Source of the DNA: Gemmatimonadota bacterium
GTDB lineage: Bacteria > Gemmatimonadota > Gemmatimonadetes > Gemmatimonadales > GWC2-71-9
Assembly (NCBI GenBank): GCA_016874005.1
Contig: VGVQ01000008.1
Coordinates: forward strand, 62,001 to 126,000
Length of the DNA stretch: 64,000 bases
Reading direction: 5' to 3'
The translations under genes and the position numbers were made by a program. The notes under the pieces are model-generated. The model ran no database searches. It was not told the origin of the DNA and saw only the letters and a program-made list of their open reading frames with translations. Below are positions 51,755 to 60,082 of the stretch, in pieces; the stretch's first letter is position 1, and every line of letters begins with the position of its first letter.

Positions 51755-52731
51755 CGGAGCAAGCCTCCCTGGAGATGGCCGTCGCGGTCGTCGTGGTCGT
51801 CCTCGTGGTCCCGATCGGGCCGCTGCTTCGACCGATTCCGTTTGTTGTCCTTCTGGGCTCGATCGGATCGCCGGGCCGAAAGCTCGCCCGGCCGAAGGAG
51901 ATCGACATCACCGTTGAAGGTCTCGATGTCGATGTTGGCACCGCCGTTGCCGAGCCGGAAGGTCTGCCGGCGGCGCCCGACCCGATCGGCTCGGGCGGCG
52001 AAGCTGCTCGAGACATTGCCGCCGGCCGACGCCACCGAGAGCGTGGCGTTGGCGCCTTCGGGAATGGCCACCGTCACGTCGCCGCTATGGGTGGACAAGG
52101 TGTAACTGCCGCCAGAAGCAATCTGGCCCTCGAAGACGATGTCGCCACTGACCGTCTGGACGTCGAGCGATCTGGCGTTGCTCCGGCGGACGTCGATGTC
52201 GCCACTGACCGACTCGAGGAGGATATCGCCATCCACGTTGGTCACCTCGATATCGTCGGAAATCGCGTTGACGGAGATCCGTCCACTCGCCCCAGTCAGT
52301 TCGACCCGGCCGTTCACGGTCGAAAGGCTGACGACGTCCGCCCCGCCGTCGACCACGATGTCGCCCTCCAGGGTCTCCGCCTTGATGCCGGCCTTGGTGC
52401 CCTTGACCGAGATCTCGGCGTACATCCCGCCCAGGTCGAGAGCCATCCAGCTTGGCACCGTCAGACGGTAGTCGACGATCCCGGGCAACCCGCGCCGGCT
52501 CCTGGTGGCCAACTCGAGGATCGATCCGCGACTCTCGACGTCGACGTAGCTGCGAGGGGAGTGACTCGCCTCGATCCGCAGCTGATCCCGATCCCAGGCG
52601 GTCACCGCGATCTCGCCGCCCTGGGTATGGACCTTGAGCCGAGTCCCCCGGGAGACGGCGATGGTCGTGTCGGTATCGAATTGGGCGCTCTGGATCGCCG
52701 CCACCGCGGCCAGCGCCAACAGTCCGGTCAT
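51751..52731 (-). CDS. Exported DUF4097-family beta-repeat protein (first copy)
   Basis: A 326-residue exported protein from ATG 52731. Repeats every 18-22 residues show the same turn (EGDIVVDGG, DGDILLESV, SGDIDVRRS, SGDIVFEGQ, SGDVTVAIP, NGDVDLLRP). The C-terminal 45 residues are extremely charged (Arg, Asp, His, Lys: RPDRDHEDDHDDRDGH), a feature the paralogue has internally. It follows the anti-sigma gene by 16 bases. Probably periplasmic or surface-exposed. Confidence 0.85.
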   Translation of the reverse strand: MTGLLALAAVAAIQSAQFDTDTTIAVSRGTRLKVHTQGGEIAVTAWDRDQLRIEASHSPRSYVDVESRGSILELATRSRRGLPGIVDYRLTVPSWMALDLGGMYAEISVKGTKAGIKAETLEGDIVVDGGADVVSLSTVNGRVELTGASGRISVNAISDDIEVTNVDGDILLESVSGDIDVRRSNARSLDVQTVSGDIVFEGQIASGGSYTLSTHSGDVTVAIPEGANATLSVASAGGNVSSSFAARADRVGRRRQTFRLGNGGANIDIETFNGDVDLLRPGELSARRSDRAQKDNKRNRSKQRPDRDHEDDHDDRDGHLQGGLLR

Positions 52732-52747
52732 GTCCCCTGCCTTATCG

Positions 52748-53398
52748 TTAGGTCTCGGCAGCGAGCGCCCGAGTGGCGCGCTGCAGCACCGCGGCCTTCT
52801 TTCGCAGATTGATCGCGATCTGATTGTTGAGATACCGGTTGGCCGAATCTCGTTGGATCGCGACTCGCGCCTCCGCGACCGCCCGGTCGATGGTCGCGAG
52901 ACTTTCCTCGAGAACGCGGACCGTGGCGGTGTCGAGCTTGTGACGATTCGCCGCCAAGGCCGCTTCGAGCTCGGCGATCGCGGCATCCACCTTGGGCGAG
53001 GTGCCAGTCAGCCCGACCAAGGCGGCGTCGACCGGCGGGGTGTCGATCGCCACGACCGGGGCCTCGCGGGTCGTCCACCAGACCAGTCCACCGCCAGCCG
53101 CCCCGGCGAGAAGGACCCCGGCAGCCACCAATCCGATCGGCCAGCGGCGCGCGGGCCGGGCCACCGGGAAGGTCACCACTTTGTCGGCGTCGATCGTCGC
53201 GGCAATCGCCCGCCACACGCCCTCTCCGGGGGGATCGCCGAGGTAGCGGGGAGCCGCGGCCACAATCGCCGCAAGATCGTCCCGGACCTCCCGACACGAG
53301 GCGCACTCGTCGAGGTGGCGCTCCAGCCGGCGAGCAGTGACCGGATCCAGTTCACCATCGAGGTAGCTCGAAAGAAGATCGGTCCATTCGGGGTGCAT
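52748..53398 (-). CDS. Zinc-finger anti-sigma factor (membrane-anchored)
   Basis: A 216-residue protein. ATG 53398 is preceded by an almost ideal AAGGAGG eight bases away. The N-terminal domain has HLDECASC, the HxxxCxxC zinc motif of ZAS anti-sigma factors. One membrane helix (WPIGLVAAGVLLAGAAGGGLVWW) lies at about 88-110, and the periplasmic part is a long helical region. It would hold the adjacent ECF sigma factor inactive until an envelope signal arrives. Confidence 0.88.
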   Translation of the reverse strand: MHPEWTDLLSSYLDGELDPVTARRLERHLDECASCREVRDDLAAIVAAAPRYLGDPPGEGVWRAIAATIDADKVVTFPVARPARRWPIGLVAAGVLLAGAAGGGLVWWTTREAPVVAIDTPPVDAALVGLTGTSPKVDAAIAELEAALAANRHKLDTATVRVLEESLATIDRAVAEARVAIQRDSANRYLNNQIAINLRKKAAVLQRATRALAAET

Positions 53399-53411
53399 CG
53401 TCACAGCCTCC

Positions 53412-53960
53412 TTACGCCAACGACTTCCGCAACATCATCCGGGCCCGGTGGAGCTGCGACCGCGAGGTGCCCGGGTCGACGCCGAGCAGCTCGGCGATCT
53501 CGTCGTGCTTGTAGCCTTCCATATCGTGAAGGACGAAGACCTCGCGGGCGCCGGCCGGGAGCAGCCCGACCGCCCGCTCGAGCGCAACCCGAAGCTCCGG
53601 TCGCTCCGCCCGCGCGGGCACCGCCGAGGCGAGGTCGTCCGCCCCACCAAATCGGCTGGCATCCCGCCCCCGTTCCTGCCGGCGCCGGAGATACAAATTC
53701 ACCGCGACCCGATGGAGCCAGGTCGAGAAGGCGCTTTGGCCGTTGAAAGTCGACAACTTCTGCCAGACCCGAACGAACAGGTCCTGCACCGCGTCGTCGC
53801 AGTCGTCGGTGCCAAGGAGCCAACGCGCCAGGCCATGAACCCGGGCGACGTGCCGTCGATAGAGACGCTCGAAGGCCGCGGGGTCTCCCGCCACCGCCAG
53901 CCGAACATCCGCGTAGTCGCTATCCCGCGGCTCGATGGGGTGCGTCGTCTCTATCGGCAC
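53412..53960 (-). CDS. ECF RNA polymerase sigma factor
   Basis: A 182-residue RpoE-type factor from GTG 53960 (TTG 53975 is an alternative close to AAGAGG). Region 2 spans AFERLYRRHVARVHGLARWLLG and AVQDLFVRVWQKLSTFNGQSAFSTWLHRVAVNLY; region 4 has LPAGAREVFVLHDMEGYKHDEIAELLGVDPGTSRSQLHRARMML in pattern. First gene of the operon sigma/anti-sigma/DUF4097/DUF4097. It is likely to drive its own operon, but I could not identify a matching pair of promoter motifs. Confidence 0.9.
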   Translation of the reverse strand: MPIETTHPIEPRDSDYADVRLAVAGDPAAFERLYRRHVARVHGLARWLLGTDDCDDAVQDLFVRVWQKLSTFNGQSAFSTWLHRVAVNLYLRRRQERGRDASRFGGADDLASAVPARAERPELRVALERAVGLLPAGAREVFVLHDMEGYKHDEIAELLGVDPGTSRSQLHRARMMLRKSLA

Positions 53961-54059
53961 CGGCAAAGCGGCCAAACCTCTTGAACTCGGGTTGCGATCG
54001 GCAGATTGGATACGGGACGAGCCGCGCGCGTTGCAGCCGACTGGCGGGCCCCTTTGATA

Positions 54060-54076
54060 GATATCATAATGATATC
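54060..54076. promoter_or_regulatory. AT-rich palindrome GATATCAT-A-ATGATATC upstream of the plug-domain gene
   Basis: Exact eight-base arms around one central A, in a 177-base divergent gap between the ECF sigma gene and the plug-domain gene. Low GC marks it against its surroundings, as does the marR operator. It lies 62-78 bases before ATG 54138. A dimeric regulator or an overlapping -10 element (CATAATGAT) are both possible. Confidence 0.6.
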
Positions 54077-54137
54077 AGCCCTCACCGCCCCGGACTTCAC
54101 TAAGATTCCTCTGTTCCCTCGTGGCTGGAGGTCTCCA

Positions 54138-54542
54138 ATGCGGTGGTTCCTGTCGTTGGTGTTGTTGGTCGGGTTTGCCGTTCCAGTGGTGGGCCAGGAC
54201 AGCGTCAAGACCAAGAAGAGAAAGCGCGATCCCAACGTCATCACGCTGGAAGAGATTGACGCCATCCGGTCCGAGCTTTCGAACGCGTACGAAATCGTGA
54301 GCCGGCTCCGCCCCCAATATCTCCGGGGTCGGGGGTCGAACTCGTTCGGCAATGCCCGGGGTGGCAAGGCGGTTCCCCTGGCCAAGATCGTGGTGGACGG
54401 GAGCCCGTACGGGGAGGTGACCTCCCTCAACCAGATCTCGGCCATGATGGTCCGAGAGATCCGGTATCTGGGCTCCGGCGACGCCAGCATCAAATACGGA
54501 ACCGGGTACGACGGCGGCGCGATTCTGGTTTCGACGCGCTAG
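54138..54542 (+). CDS. Small exported protein with a TonB-receptor-plug-like domain
   Basis: A 134-residue exported protein. ATG 54138 follows GGAGG; the signal peptide is MRWFLSLVLLVGFAVPVVG-Q. After a basic stretch (KTKKRKRD) comes a short domain: TLEEIDAIRSELSNAYEIVSRLRPQYLRGRG, KIVVDGSPYGEVTSLNQISAMMVREIRYLGSGDASIKYGTG, GGAILVSTR. This is the pattern of the plug of TonB-dependent receptors (an R-P-..VDG..G....L..I....V..IE.L.g..A...YG..  rhythm) without any barrel. Role unknown. Confidence 0.78.
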   Translation: MRWFLSLVLLVGFAVPVVGQDSVKTKKRKRDPNVITLEEIDAIRSELSNAYEIVSRLRPQYLRGRGSNSFGNARGGKAVPLAKIVVDGSPYGEVTSLNQISAMMVREIRYLGSGDASIKYGTGYDGGAILVSTR

Positions 54543-54639
54543 CGGTCACCGCCGCCGGGTCAGGCTCTGGTAGACCGCCGTCACGAAGTCATCGGGGCGG
54601 TACCGGCCCCGACCAGCGGCGCCAGACAGTTGAGGTACC

Positions 54640-54999
54640 TCATTTTGCTGCCGCGCCGTCCCGCGGGCGACCGCGGCCGGCGTCGGCCACCAAGGCTCCG
54701 CCGGCGGCGAGCACCAGCGCGACGACGACGGTGAGCGCCGCGAGCGCCGCCGGGGGAACCGGGACGAGGCTTGCGAGCAACCCGAGCAACCGTTCGAACC
54801 CCTCCGCCCGCGCCGCCCGTCCGAGCAGCACGCTCCACCCGAGAGCGGCCCCAATCGGGACCGTCAGGAGCGGCCGCGCCGCGCGGGGCATGAGCCACGC
54901 GGCCACGGCGGCCACGAGCGGGAGGGTCCACCAGGCCACCAGCCAGGTCGATAGCGCGACGCCGAGCGCGGTCGCGAGGAGCGCCACCACCATGATCAC
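54640..54999 (-). CDS. Small hydrophobic membrane protein of unknown function
   Basis: From GTG 54999 (GTGA overlap with the acylase stop) the product has 119 residues with three or four hydrophobic segments (MVVALLATALGVALSTWLVA, LVAAVAAWLM, LAALTVVVALVLAAGGALV). I do not recognise a family. The 97 bases between its stop and 54542 contain short frames (one ending RYRPDDFVTAVYQSLTRRR) that could be the remnant of a longer C terminus, but nothing I can call a gene. Confidence 0.55.
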   Translation of the reverse strand: MIMVVALLATALGVALSTWLVAWWTLPLVAAVAAWLMPRAARPLLTVPIGAALGWSVLLGRAARAEGFERLLGLLASLVPVPPAALAALTVVVALVLAAGGALVADAGRGRPRDGAAAK

Positions 55000-57461
55000 C
55001 TGGCCCTCCCGGGACGGAACACCCACCGGTGGTCCGGGCTCGCCACCTCGGTGGCCTCGGCCGGAAAGGCAAGGGTATCGAGTGCCCCCCGCTGCCAGGC
55101 GGGCAGCAGGTCCCGGTAGTGCTTACTGACGGGATTGCCTGACTGTCCGCCAGGATAGACCCCCCAGGCCCGAACCATGGGCCCGAGTTCGACGACCATT
55201 CGCCAGCTCGCCCCGTGGGTCCCGGAGCCGCTCGATGGGCTGAGCGTCGAGGGACCGCCGTCGACCTCCAGGCCGGTCGCCGACAGTGCCGGCAGCCGGA
55301 GCAGGTGATTGATGTTTGCCTGGTGCGTCGCGCCCCAGCGCCAACCGTCGCCGGACGGGGGCCCGTGGCGCCTGGTCACGGAGTCGAGCGCGGCGGCCAG
55401 CGACGCCTCGATGATGTCGTCGCGCCGTTCCACCTGCGTGGTGGCGACTTGGTCCCACCACTGGCTCGCTGCATCCGCGGTCAAGGCGTAGAGCACGGCT
55501 TCGCTGGGTCGCGCTGGCGGATCGGCGTCCTCGCTCGCGCTATCTCTGGGGGCGAGTTCGTCCCAGGTTCGGCGGTTCAGTTCCGCCATGATCGCCTCGA
55601 ATAGCACCGCGCGCCGATCATCGCGGGCATAGCTGCCGCCCCATTCCGCGAGGAGGGCCCGGGCGGCCTTCACCTCCGGGCCGGCCCCGGCGAGTCGCGC
55701 CGAGTCGCTGCCGCGACCGAGCAACACCTCACGGAACGCCAGACCCCGCTCGCTGATCGGATCGGTCTGGAACCGCCCCATGGACTCCGGGGTCACCTGC
55801 GAGTCGGCTGCCAGGAGCCGATTGATACGGATGGCCCTCCACGGGCTCGGCCAGTCGGCACCGAGGTACCGGCCGTTGACCCCGGGATGAACCGGCTGCT
55901 GGTTCGCCGAGGTCAGGTACCCCCGTTCGGGGTTGAGCGAAAAAGGGTAGTACTCGGCCGCGACCATCCCCTGCCAGTCGTTGGCGCTCAGACTCCCATC
56001 TCGGACCACGTCACCCCGGCCGTCGGCGGGCCGAATCGGATAATGCCCCGTCGACCGAATGGCGATGGTACCCCGCCGGTCGGCAACGAGCATGTTTTGC
56101 GCTGGGGCGACGTAGCCGCGGGTAGCCTCGAGGAATTCCGCGGCGGTCTTCGCCCTCGCCACGGCCAGGAACTCGGCGGCGACCACTCGGTCACCATAGA
56201 TGACCCAGGCCATCGAAACCCACTCCCCGCCGACTTGCCTCATCGGACCGCGGTGGGTGAATCGGACGGTATCGACGGCGAGCGTTTCGCCCCGGGGACC
56301 GCGGATAGTCTCGGATCGGAGCTCGATCGGCCGCCACTCCCCGTCGACTCGGTAGCGCGTCGGCCGGTCGCGGTCGTCGACCGTTTCGCGATAGAAGTCG
56401 TTGACGTCGGCGCCGGTGTTGGTCATCGACCAGGCGATGTGGCGATTGAATCCGATCACCACCCACGGTGCCCCGGGAAGGGTCACCCCCTGCACGTCGA
56501 ACTGCCCCGGGACGACCAAATGGGCCTGATACCAGATCGACGGCAGGGTCAGCTGCAGGTGCGGATCGCCGGCGAGCAAGGTGCGGTTGGCGGCGGTCCG
56601 CCGGGGCATCACCGCCCAGTTGTTGCTCCCCGACCGATCATCGTCGCGCGGTCCGGCTCGGGAGCCGATCGCAAGCGCGGTGGTGTCGGGCGGACCGGGC
56701 GGCGCGATCGGCGCCGCGACCATTCGACGAAGCGAATCCCCGACCGGCTGGATCGGCTCCTGGATTGGGCTGTTGACCGGAAACAGCGCGTCGGCGGCGG
56801 CCCACCCGACTCGGCGGGCCACTCTGACCTTGTCCAAGGAGACGTCGTTGGATGCGAGCGTCAGCGCCATCTGAGCGAACAACAGGACACTCCGAGCGTC
56901 CGACCACCGGGTCGGACGTTTACCGAGCAGCCGGAACTCGAGGGGCAGGTCGGCGGGCCGAAGCCCGTCGATCCAGGCGTTGACCCCCTCGCCGTAGGCG
57001 CGAATCGACCGGACCAGCAGGTCCGCCGAATCGAGGCCGGCGAGTCCTCGTTCCGCCATCCGACCGAAACCCAGCGCGCGGGCGTTGCGATCGAGCGGCA
57101 ACGCCGCCGCCCCGATTAGTTCCCCAAGCGTCCCGGCCGCCGCCCTGGTCTGAAGTTCCAGCTGAAACAGCCGGTCCCGCGCAACCAGATAGCCGAGCGC
57201 GCGATAGGCATCGAGCTCGGTTTCGGCGAAGATGTGGGGGACCCCGCGCCGGTCGACGACCGCCTCGACCGGCGCCTCCAGACCGCGAAAGGCGATGGTC
57301 CGGTCGCGAAACTCGGCCGCGCCAGCCGTGGCCCAGACCCCTCCGGCGGGATCGAGCAGCGGCCCCAAGGGGGGGAGCCTTCCGATCGGGAGGAGCAGGC
57401 CTGCCATCCCGCCCGCCACCAGCGTAACGCCGGTAATCGCTTTGAGTAATCGGGGTGCCAT
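54996..57461 (-). CDS. Penicillin acylase family (Ntn hydrolase) protein
   Basis: An 821-residue S45 Ntn hydrolase from ATG 57461 with an N-terminal membrane/signal segment. The alpha chain has VEAVVDRRGVPHIFAETELDAYRALGYLVARDRLFQLELQTR. The beta-chain N terminus is the self-cleavage site G|SNNWAVMP with Ser279, followed by DPHLQLTLPSIWYQAHL and the asparagine region NTGADVNDFY. Maturation to a heterodimer and hydrolysis of an N-acyl bond are expected; natural substrates may be N-acyl-homoserine lactones or acylated amino acids. Divergent from an N-acyl-D-amino-acid deacylase-like gene. Confidence 0.92.
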   Translation of the reverse strand: MAPRLLKAITGVTLVAGGMAGLLLPIGRLPPLGPLLDPAGGVWATAGAAEFRDRTIAFRGLEAPVEAVVDRRGVPHIFAETELDAYRALGYLVARDRLFQLELQTRAAAGTLGELIGAAALPLDRNARALGFGRMAERGLAGLDSADLLVRSIRAYGEGVNAWIDGLRPADLPLEFRLLGKRPTRWSDARSVLLFAQMALTLASNDVSLDKVRVARRVGWAAADALFPVNSPIQEPIQPVGDSLRRMVAAPIAPPGPPDTTALAIGSRAGPRDDDRSGSNNWAVMPRRTAANRTLLAGDPHLQLTLPSIWYQAHLVVPGQFDVQGVTLPGAPWVVIGFNRHIAWSMTNTGADVNDFYRETVDDRDRPTRYRVDGEWRPIELRSETIRGPRGETLAVDTVRFTHRGPMRQVGGEWVSMAWVIYGDRVVAAEFLAVARAKTAAEFLEATRGYVAPAQNMLVADRRGTIAIRSTGHYPIRPADGRGDVVRDGSLSANDWQGMVAAEYYPFSLNPERGYLTSANQQPVHPGVNGRYLGADWPSPWRAIRINRLLAADSQVTPESMGRFQTDPISERGLAFREVLLGRGSDSARLAGAGPEVKAARALLAEWGGSYARDDRRAVLFEAIMAELNRRTWDELAPRDSASEDADPPARPSEAVLYALTADAASQWWDQVATTQVERRDDIIEASLAAALDSVTRRHGPPSGDGWRWGATHQANINHLLRLPALSATGLEVDGGPSTLSPSSGSGTHGASWRMVVELGPMVRAWGVYPGGQSGNPVSKHYRDLLPAWQRGALDTLAFPAEATEVASPDHRWVFRPGRAR

Positions 57462-57545
57462 GAGCCGGAGAAGGTTTCGGGAGATCGAAGAGAAGTCAAC
57501 TGCCGCCGGCCGGACGGCTTGCGGTCGACCGGGTTTTGGGGTAAC

Positions 57546-57553
57546 TGTATACA
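57546..57553. promoter_or_regulatory. TGTATACA palindrome, candidate GntR/FCD operator
   Basis: CTGTATACAAA lies in the 162-base divergent gap between the acylase and the deacylase-like gene. GntR-FCD regulators often bind sites with a GT-N-AC core such as TTGTATACAA, and a GntR-FCD gene lies in the downstream operon. The match is short, so chance is possible. Confidence 0.4.
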
Positions 57554-57565
57554 AATCCACGACCT

Positions 57566-57590
57566 GGCCCACCCCTCCTTCCGGTGGGCC
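57566..57590 (+). promoter_or_regulatory. Leader hairpin before the deacylase-like gene
   Basis: GGCCCACC and GGTGGGCC are exact complements around a nine-base pyrimidine loop, 21 bases before the Shine-Dalgarno AGAGGAG (57611-57617). It may stabilise the 5' end or block read-through from upstream; no T-run follows. Confidence 0.5.
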
Positions 57591-57623
57591 GACAGCAGCA
57601 TCCTTTCGAAAGAGGAGCCTCGT

Positions 57624-59369
57624 ATGGCGCAGCGCCGAGTTGCCCCGTTCGCCGCGTTGCTGGGCACGGTACTCGGAAGCGGATGTCAGCCCTCGCCGCC
57701 GGCCCCCGGAAGCGCCCCCTCGGGCGATCAGGCCCGCTACGACGTCATCATCTCGGGCGGCCGACTCGTCGACGGCGCCGGCAATCCCTGGTTCTACGGC
57801 GACCTCGCCATCACGGGCGACCGGATCGCCAGGATCACGCCGCCGGGGGTCCTGGCGAACGCCCAGGCTGCCAGTCGAATCGATGCGCGCGGCAAGGTCG
57901 TCGCGCCCGGGTTCATCGATCTGCAGGCCCAGTCGTACTACGCCTTCACCGTCGGCGACGGGCGGGTCATCTCGAGCACCACCCAAGGCATCACCACGGC
58001 CATCCTCGGTGAAGGCGGCACTCCGGCCCCTGCCAACGACGCCACCATCGCCGGCTACGGCCCCATCGACACCGCCTCCCGTCGCCTGATGGAGAGCTTT
58101 CGGGGGCCCCGGGGCTTCAGCGCCTGGCTCGAGGCGATGGAAAAGCACGGGATCGCCCAGAACGTCGCCAGTTTCCTCGGTGCCGCCACGCCGCGAGTCT
58201 ACGCCAAAGGCGAGGCCCAGGGCGCACCGACCCCGGCCGAGCTCGACACGATGCGGGCCGTCGTCAGGAACGCGATGGAGGACGGCGCCCTCGGCATCGG
58301 GAGCGCATTGATCTACCCGCCGGCGAGCTACATGGCGACGGAGGAGCTGGTCGAGATGGCCCGGGTGATGGCCCCGTATGGCGGCCTCTACATCACCCAC
58401 ATGCGGTCGGAAGCCGACCGGCTGCTCGAGGGGATCGACGAAGCCCTTCGGGTCGGCAAGGAAGGCGGGGTCGCGGTCGAGATCTACCATCTCAAGGCGA
58501 GCGGGACCAAGAACTGGCCCAAGATGGCCCGGGCGATCGCCAAGATCGACTCGGCTCGGGCCGCGGGGCAGGACGTCACGGCCGACATGTACCTCTACAC
58601 CGCCGGCGGAACGTCGTTAGGCGCGTGCGCGCCGCCCTGGGCCGCCGAAGGTGGCAAGTTGATCGCCAACCTCCAGGATCCCGAAACCCGGGCGCGGATC
58701 AAGGCGGCGATGCTCCGGCCCGACGCCGCCGACTCCGAGGGGCTCTGCCTGTTGAGCGGGCCCGGCGCGGTCCAGGTGGTCGGATTCCGAAGGCCGGAGT
58801 TGGCTCAGTATCAGGGCCAGCGGCTCGACGCGATCGCCCGGTCGATGGGCAAGGACTGGGTCGAGGCCTGGGCGGACCTTGTCGTGGCGGAAAACGGCCT
58901 GGTCGGCGCGATCTTCCACATGATGACCGAGGACAACCTGCCACAGCAGATGCGACAGGGCTGGATCAAGTGGGCGACCGATGCGGATGGTCTCAACCCG
59001 GACAGCCTCCAGGGCCAGCTGACCCATCCCCGGGCCTTCGGGAACTACCCCCGGCTGCTTGGGCGGTACGTACGCGAGCAGCGGGTCGTCTCGCTCGAAG
59101 AGGCCATTCGCAAGGGGACCTCCGCGGTCGCCCAGCGGATCGGCTTGGCGGACCGCGGCCTTCTGGTCCAGGGACACATCGCTGACCTGATCGTGTTCGA
59201 CCCCAACACGGTGATCGACAACGCGACCTTCGAAAACCCCGGCCTGCTGTCGACCGGAATCGAGCAGGTATTCGTCAACGGCAGAGCCGTCGTATCGGCC
59301 GGCAAGCCCACCGACGCCAAACCGGGGCGTGCCCTCCGAGGGGCCGGTTGGACCGGGTGGTCGCGATGA
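57624..59369 (+). CDS. N-acyl-D-amino-acid deacylase-like amidohydrolase lipoprotein with altered metal site
   Basis: A 581-residue amidohydrolase with lipobox LGSGC (Cys21), so probably anchored in the envelope. Layout follows D-aminoacylases: ISGGRLVDGAGNPWFYGDLAITGDRIARI, GKVVAPGFID, LYITHMRSEADR, EIYHLKASG and the late ADLIVFDP. But the metal motif after PGFID, HxH in the family, is QAQ (Gln101, Gln103), and the usual Cys in GVTTVVVGNCG is missing (GITTAILGEGG). The other two histidines remain. Catalysis, if any, must use a reduced metal centre. It overlaps the GntR gene (ATGA). Confidence 0.85.
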   Translation: MAQRRVAPFAALLGTVLGSGCQPSPPAPGSAPSGDQARYDVIISGGRLVDGAGNPWFYGDLAITGDRIARITPPGVLANAQAASRIDARGKVVAPGFIDLQAQSYYAFTVGDGRVISSTTQGITTAILGEGGTPAPANDATIAGYGPIDTASRRLMESFRGPRGFSAWLEAMEKHGIAQNVASFLGAATPRVYAKGEAQGAPTPAELDTMRAVVRNAMEDGALGIGSALIYPPASYMATEELVEMARVMAPYGGLYITHMRSEADRLLEGIDEALRVGKEGGVAVEIYHLKASGTKNWPKMARAIAKIDSARAAGQDVTADMYLYTAGGTSLGACAPPWAAEGGKLIANLQDPETRARIKAAMLRPDAADSEGLCLLSGPGAVQVVGFRRPELAQYQGQRLDAIARSMGKDWVEAWADLVVAENGLVGAIFHMMTEDNLPQQMRQGWIKWATDADGLNPDSLQGQLTHPRAFGNYPRLLGRYVREQRVVSLEEAIRKGTSAVAQRIGLADRGLLVQGHIADLIVFDPNTVIDNATFENPGLLSTGIEQVFVNGRAVVSAGKPTDAKPGRALRGAGWTGWSR

Positions 59370-60082
59370 CGCCGCGTCGATTGGCCCGAGCAGCGACCCG
59401 CTCCGACCGCCCCAAAGTCGTTTACGAGCAGCTCCGGGAGTTGATCGTCCACGGCCGGCTGGCTCCCGGCAGCCGCCTGGTCGAAACGGACATCGCCGAG
59501 CGGTTCGCGGTGAGCCGCACACCGGTGCGAGGCGCGCTCCAACGACTGCGGCAGGAAGGTTACATCGTCGATTCGCCTTCGATGCGGCAGTCCCGCCCGA
59601 CCGTGGCCCCGTTGACGGGAGACGACGCCCGCGAGTTGTTCGACATCGTCGGCCAACTGGAGGCGCTCTCGGCCTACAACGCCGCGGAGCTGCCGGAACC
59701 GGCCCGGACCGCGCTGGTCGCCGAACTCGCGACGATCAACGCCGATCTCGGAAAAGCGGCCGGAACGCCCCGCCCCGACCACAACCGGCTCTGGAATCTG
59801 GACGAGCGATTCCACGAGCGATGCGTCGAGGTCGCGGCGGGCCCGCGACTGAAGCTGTTGCATTCCTCGATCAAACCCCAAGCCGAGCGATACGAACGGC
59901 TCTACGTCAGCTACCTCGCCGGCTACATGAGTCCCTCGTTGGCGGAGCACGATGACATCATCGCCGCGATTCGGCGGGGCGACGCCGCGGCGGCGAAGGC
60001 GGCGGTCGAGCGCAATTGGCACAACGCGGCCGAGCGGCTCGGCCAGGTGATCGAACGGGTCGGCGATTGGGGGCGCTGGTGA
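59366..60082 (+). CDS. GntR-family transcriptional regulator (FCD type)
   Basis: A 238-residue regulator from ATG 59366. The winged helix is VYEQLRELIVHGRLAPGSRLVETDIAERFAVSRTPVRGALQRLRQEGYI in overall pattern. The C-terminal FCD domain (six or seven helices, LFDIVGQLEALSAYNAA to SLAEHDDIIAAIRRGDAAAA) includes the Asp/His residues that in the family hold a metal and a carboxylate ligand. It lies between the deacylase-like gene and two amino-acid permeases, all coupled by overlapping codons; it probably senses an acid handled by this operon. Confidence 0.92.
   Translation: MTPRRLARAATRSDRPKVVYEQLRELIVHGRLAPGSRLVETDIAERFAVSRTPVRGALQRLRQEGYIVDSPSMRQSRPTVAPLTGDDARELFDIVGQLEALSAYNAAELPEPARTALVAELATINADLGKAAGTPRPDHNRLWNLDERFHERCVEVAAGPRLKLLHSSIKPQAERYERLYVSYLAGYMSPSLAEHDDIIAAIRRGDAAAAKAAVERNWHNAAERLGQVIERVGDWGRW

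Noticed and set aside
57462-58490. Upstream extension of the penicillin acylase frame
   Set aside because: It is antisense to the deacylase-like gene; ATG 57461 gives the normal signal and length.
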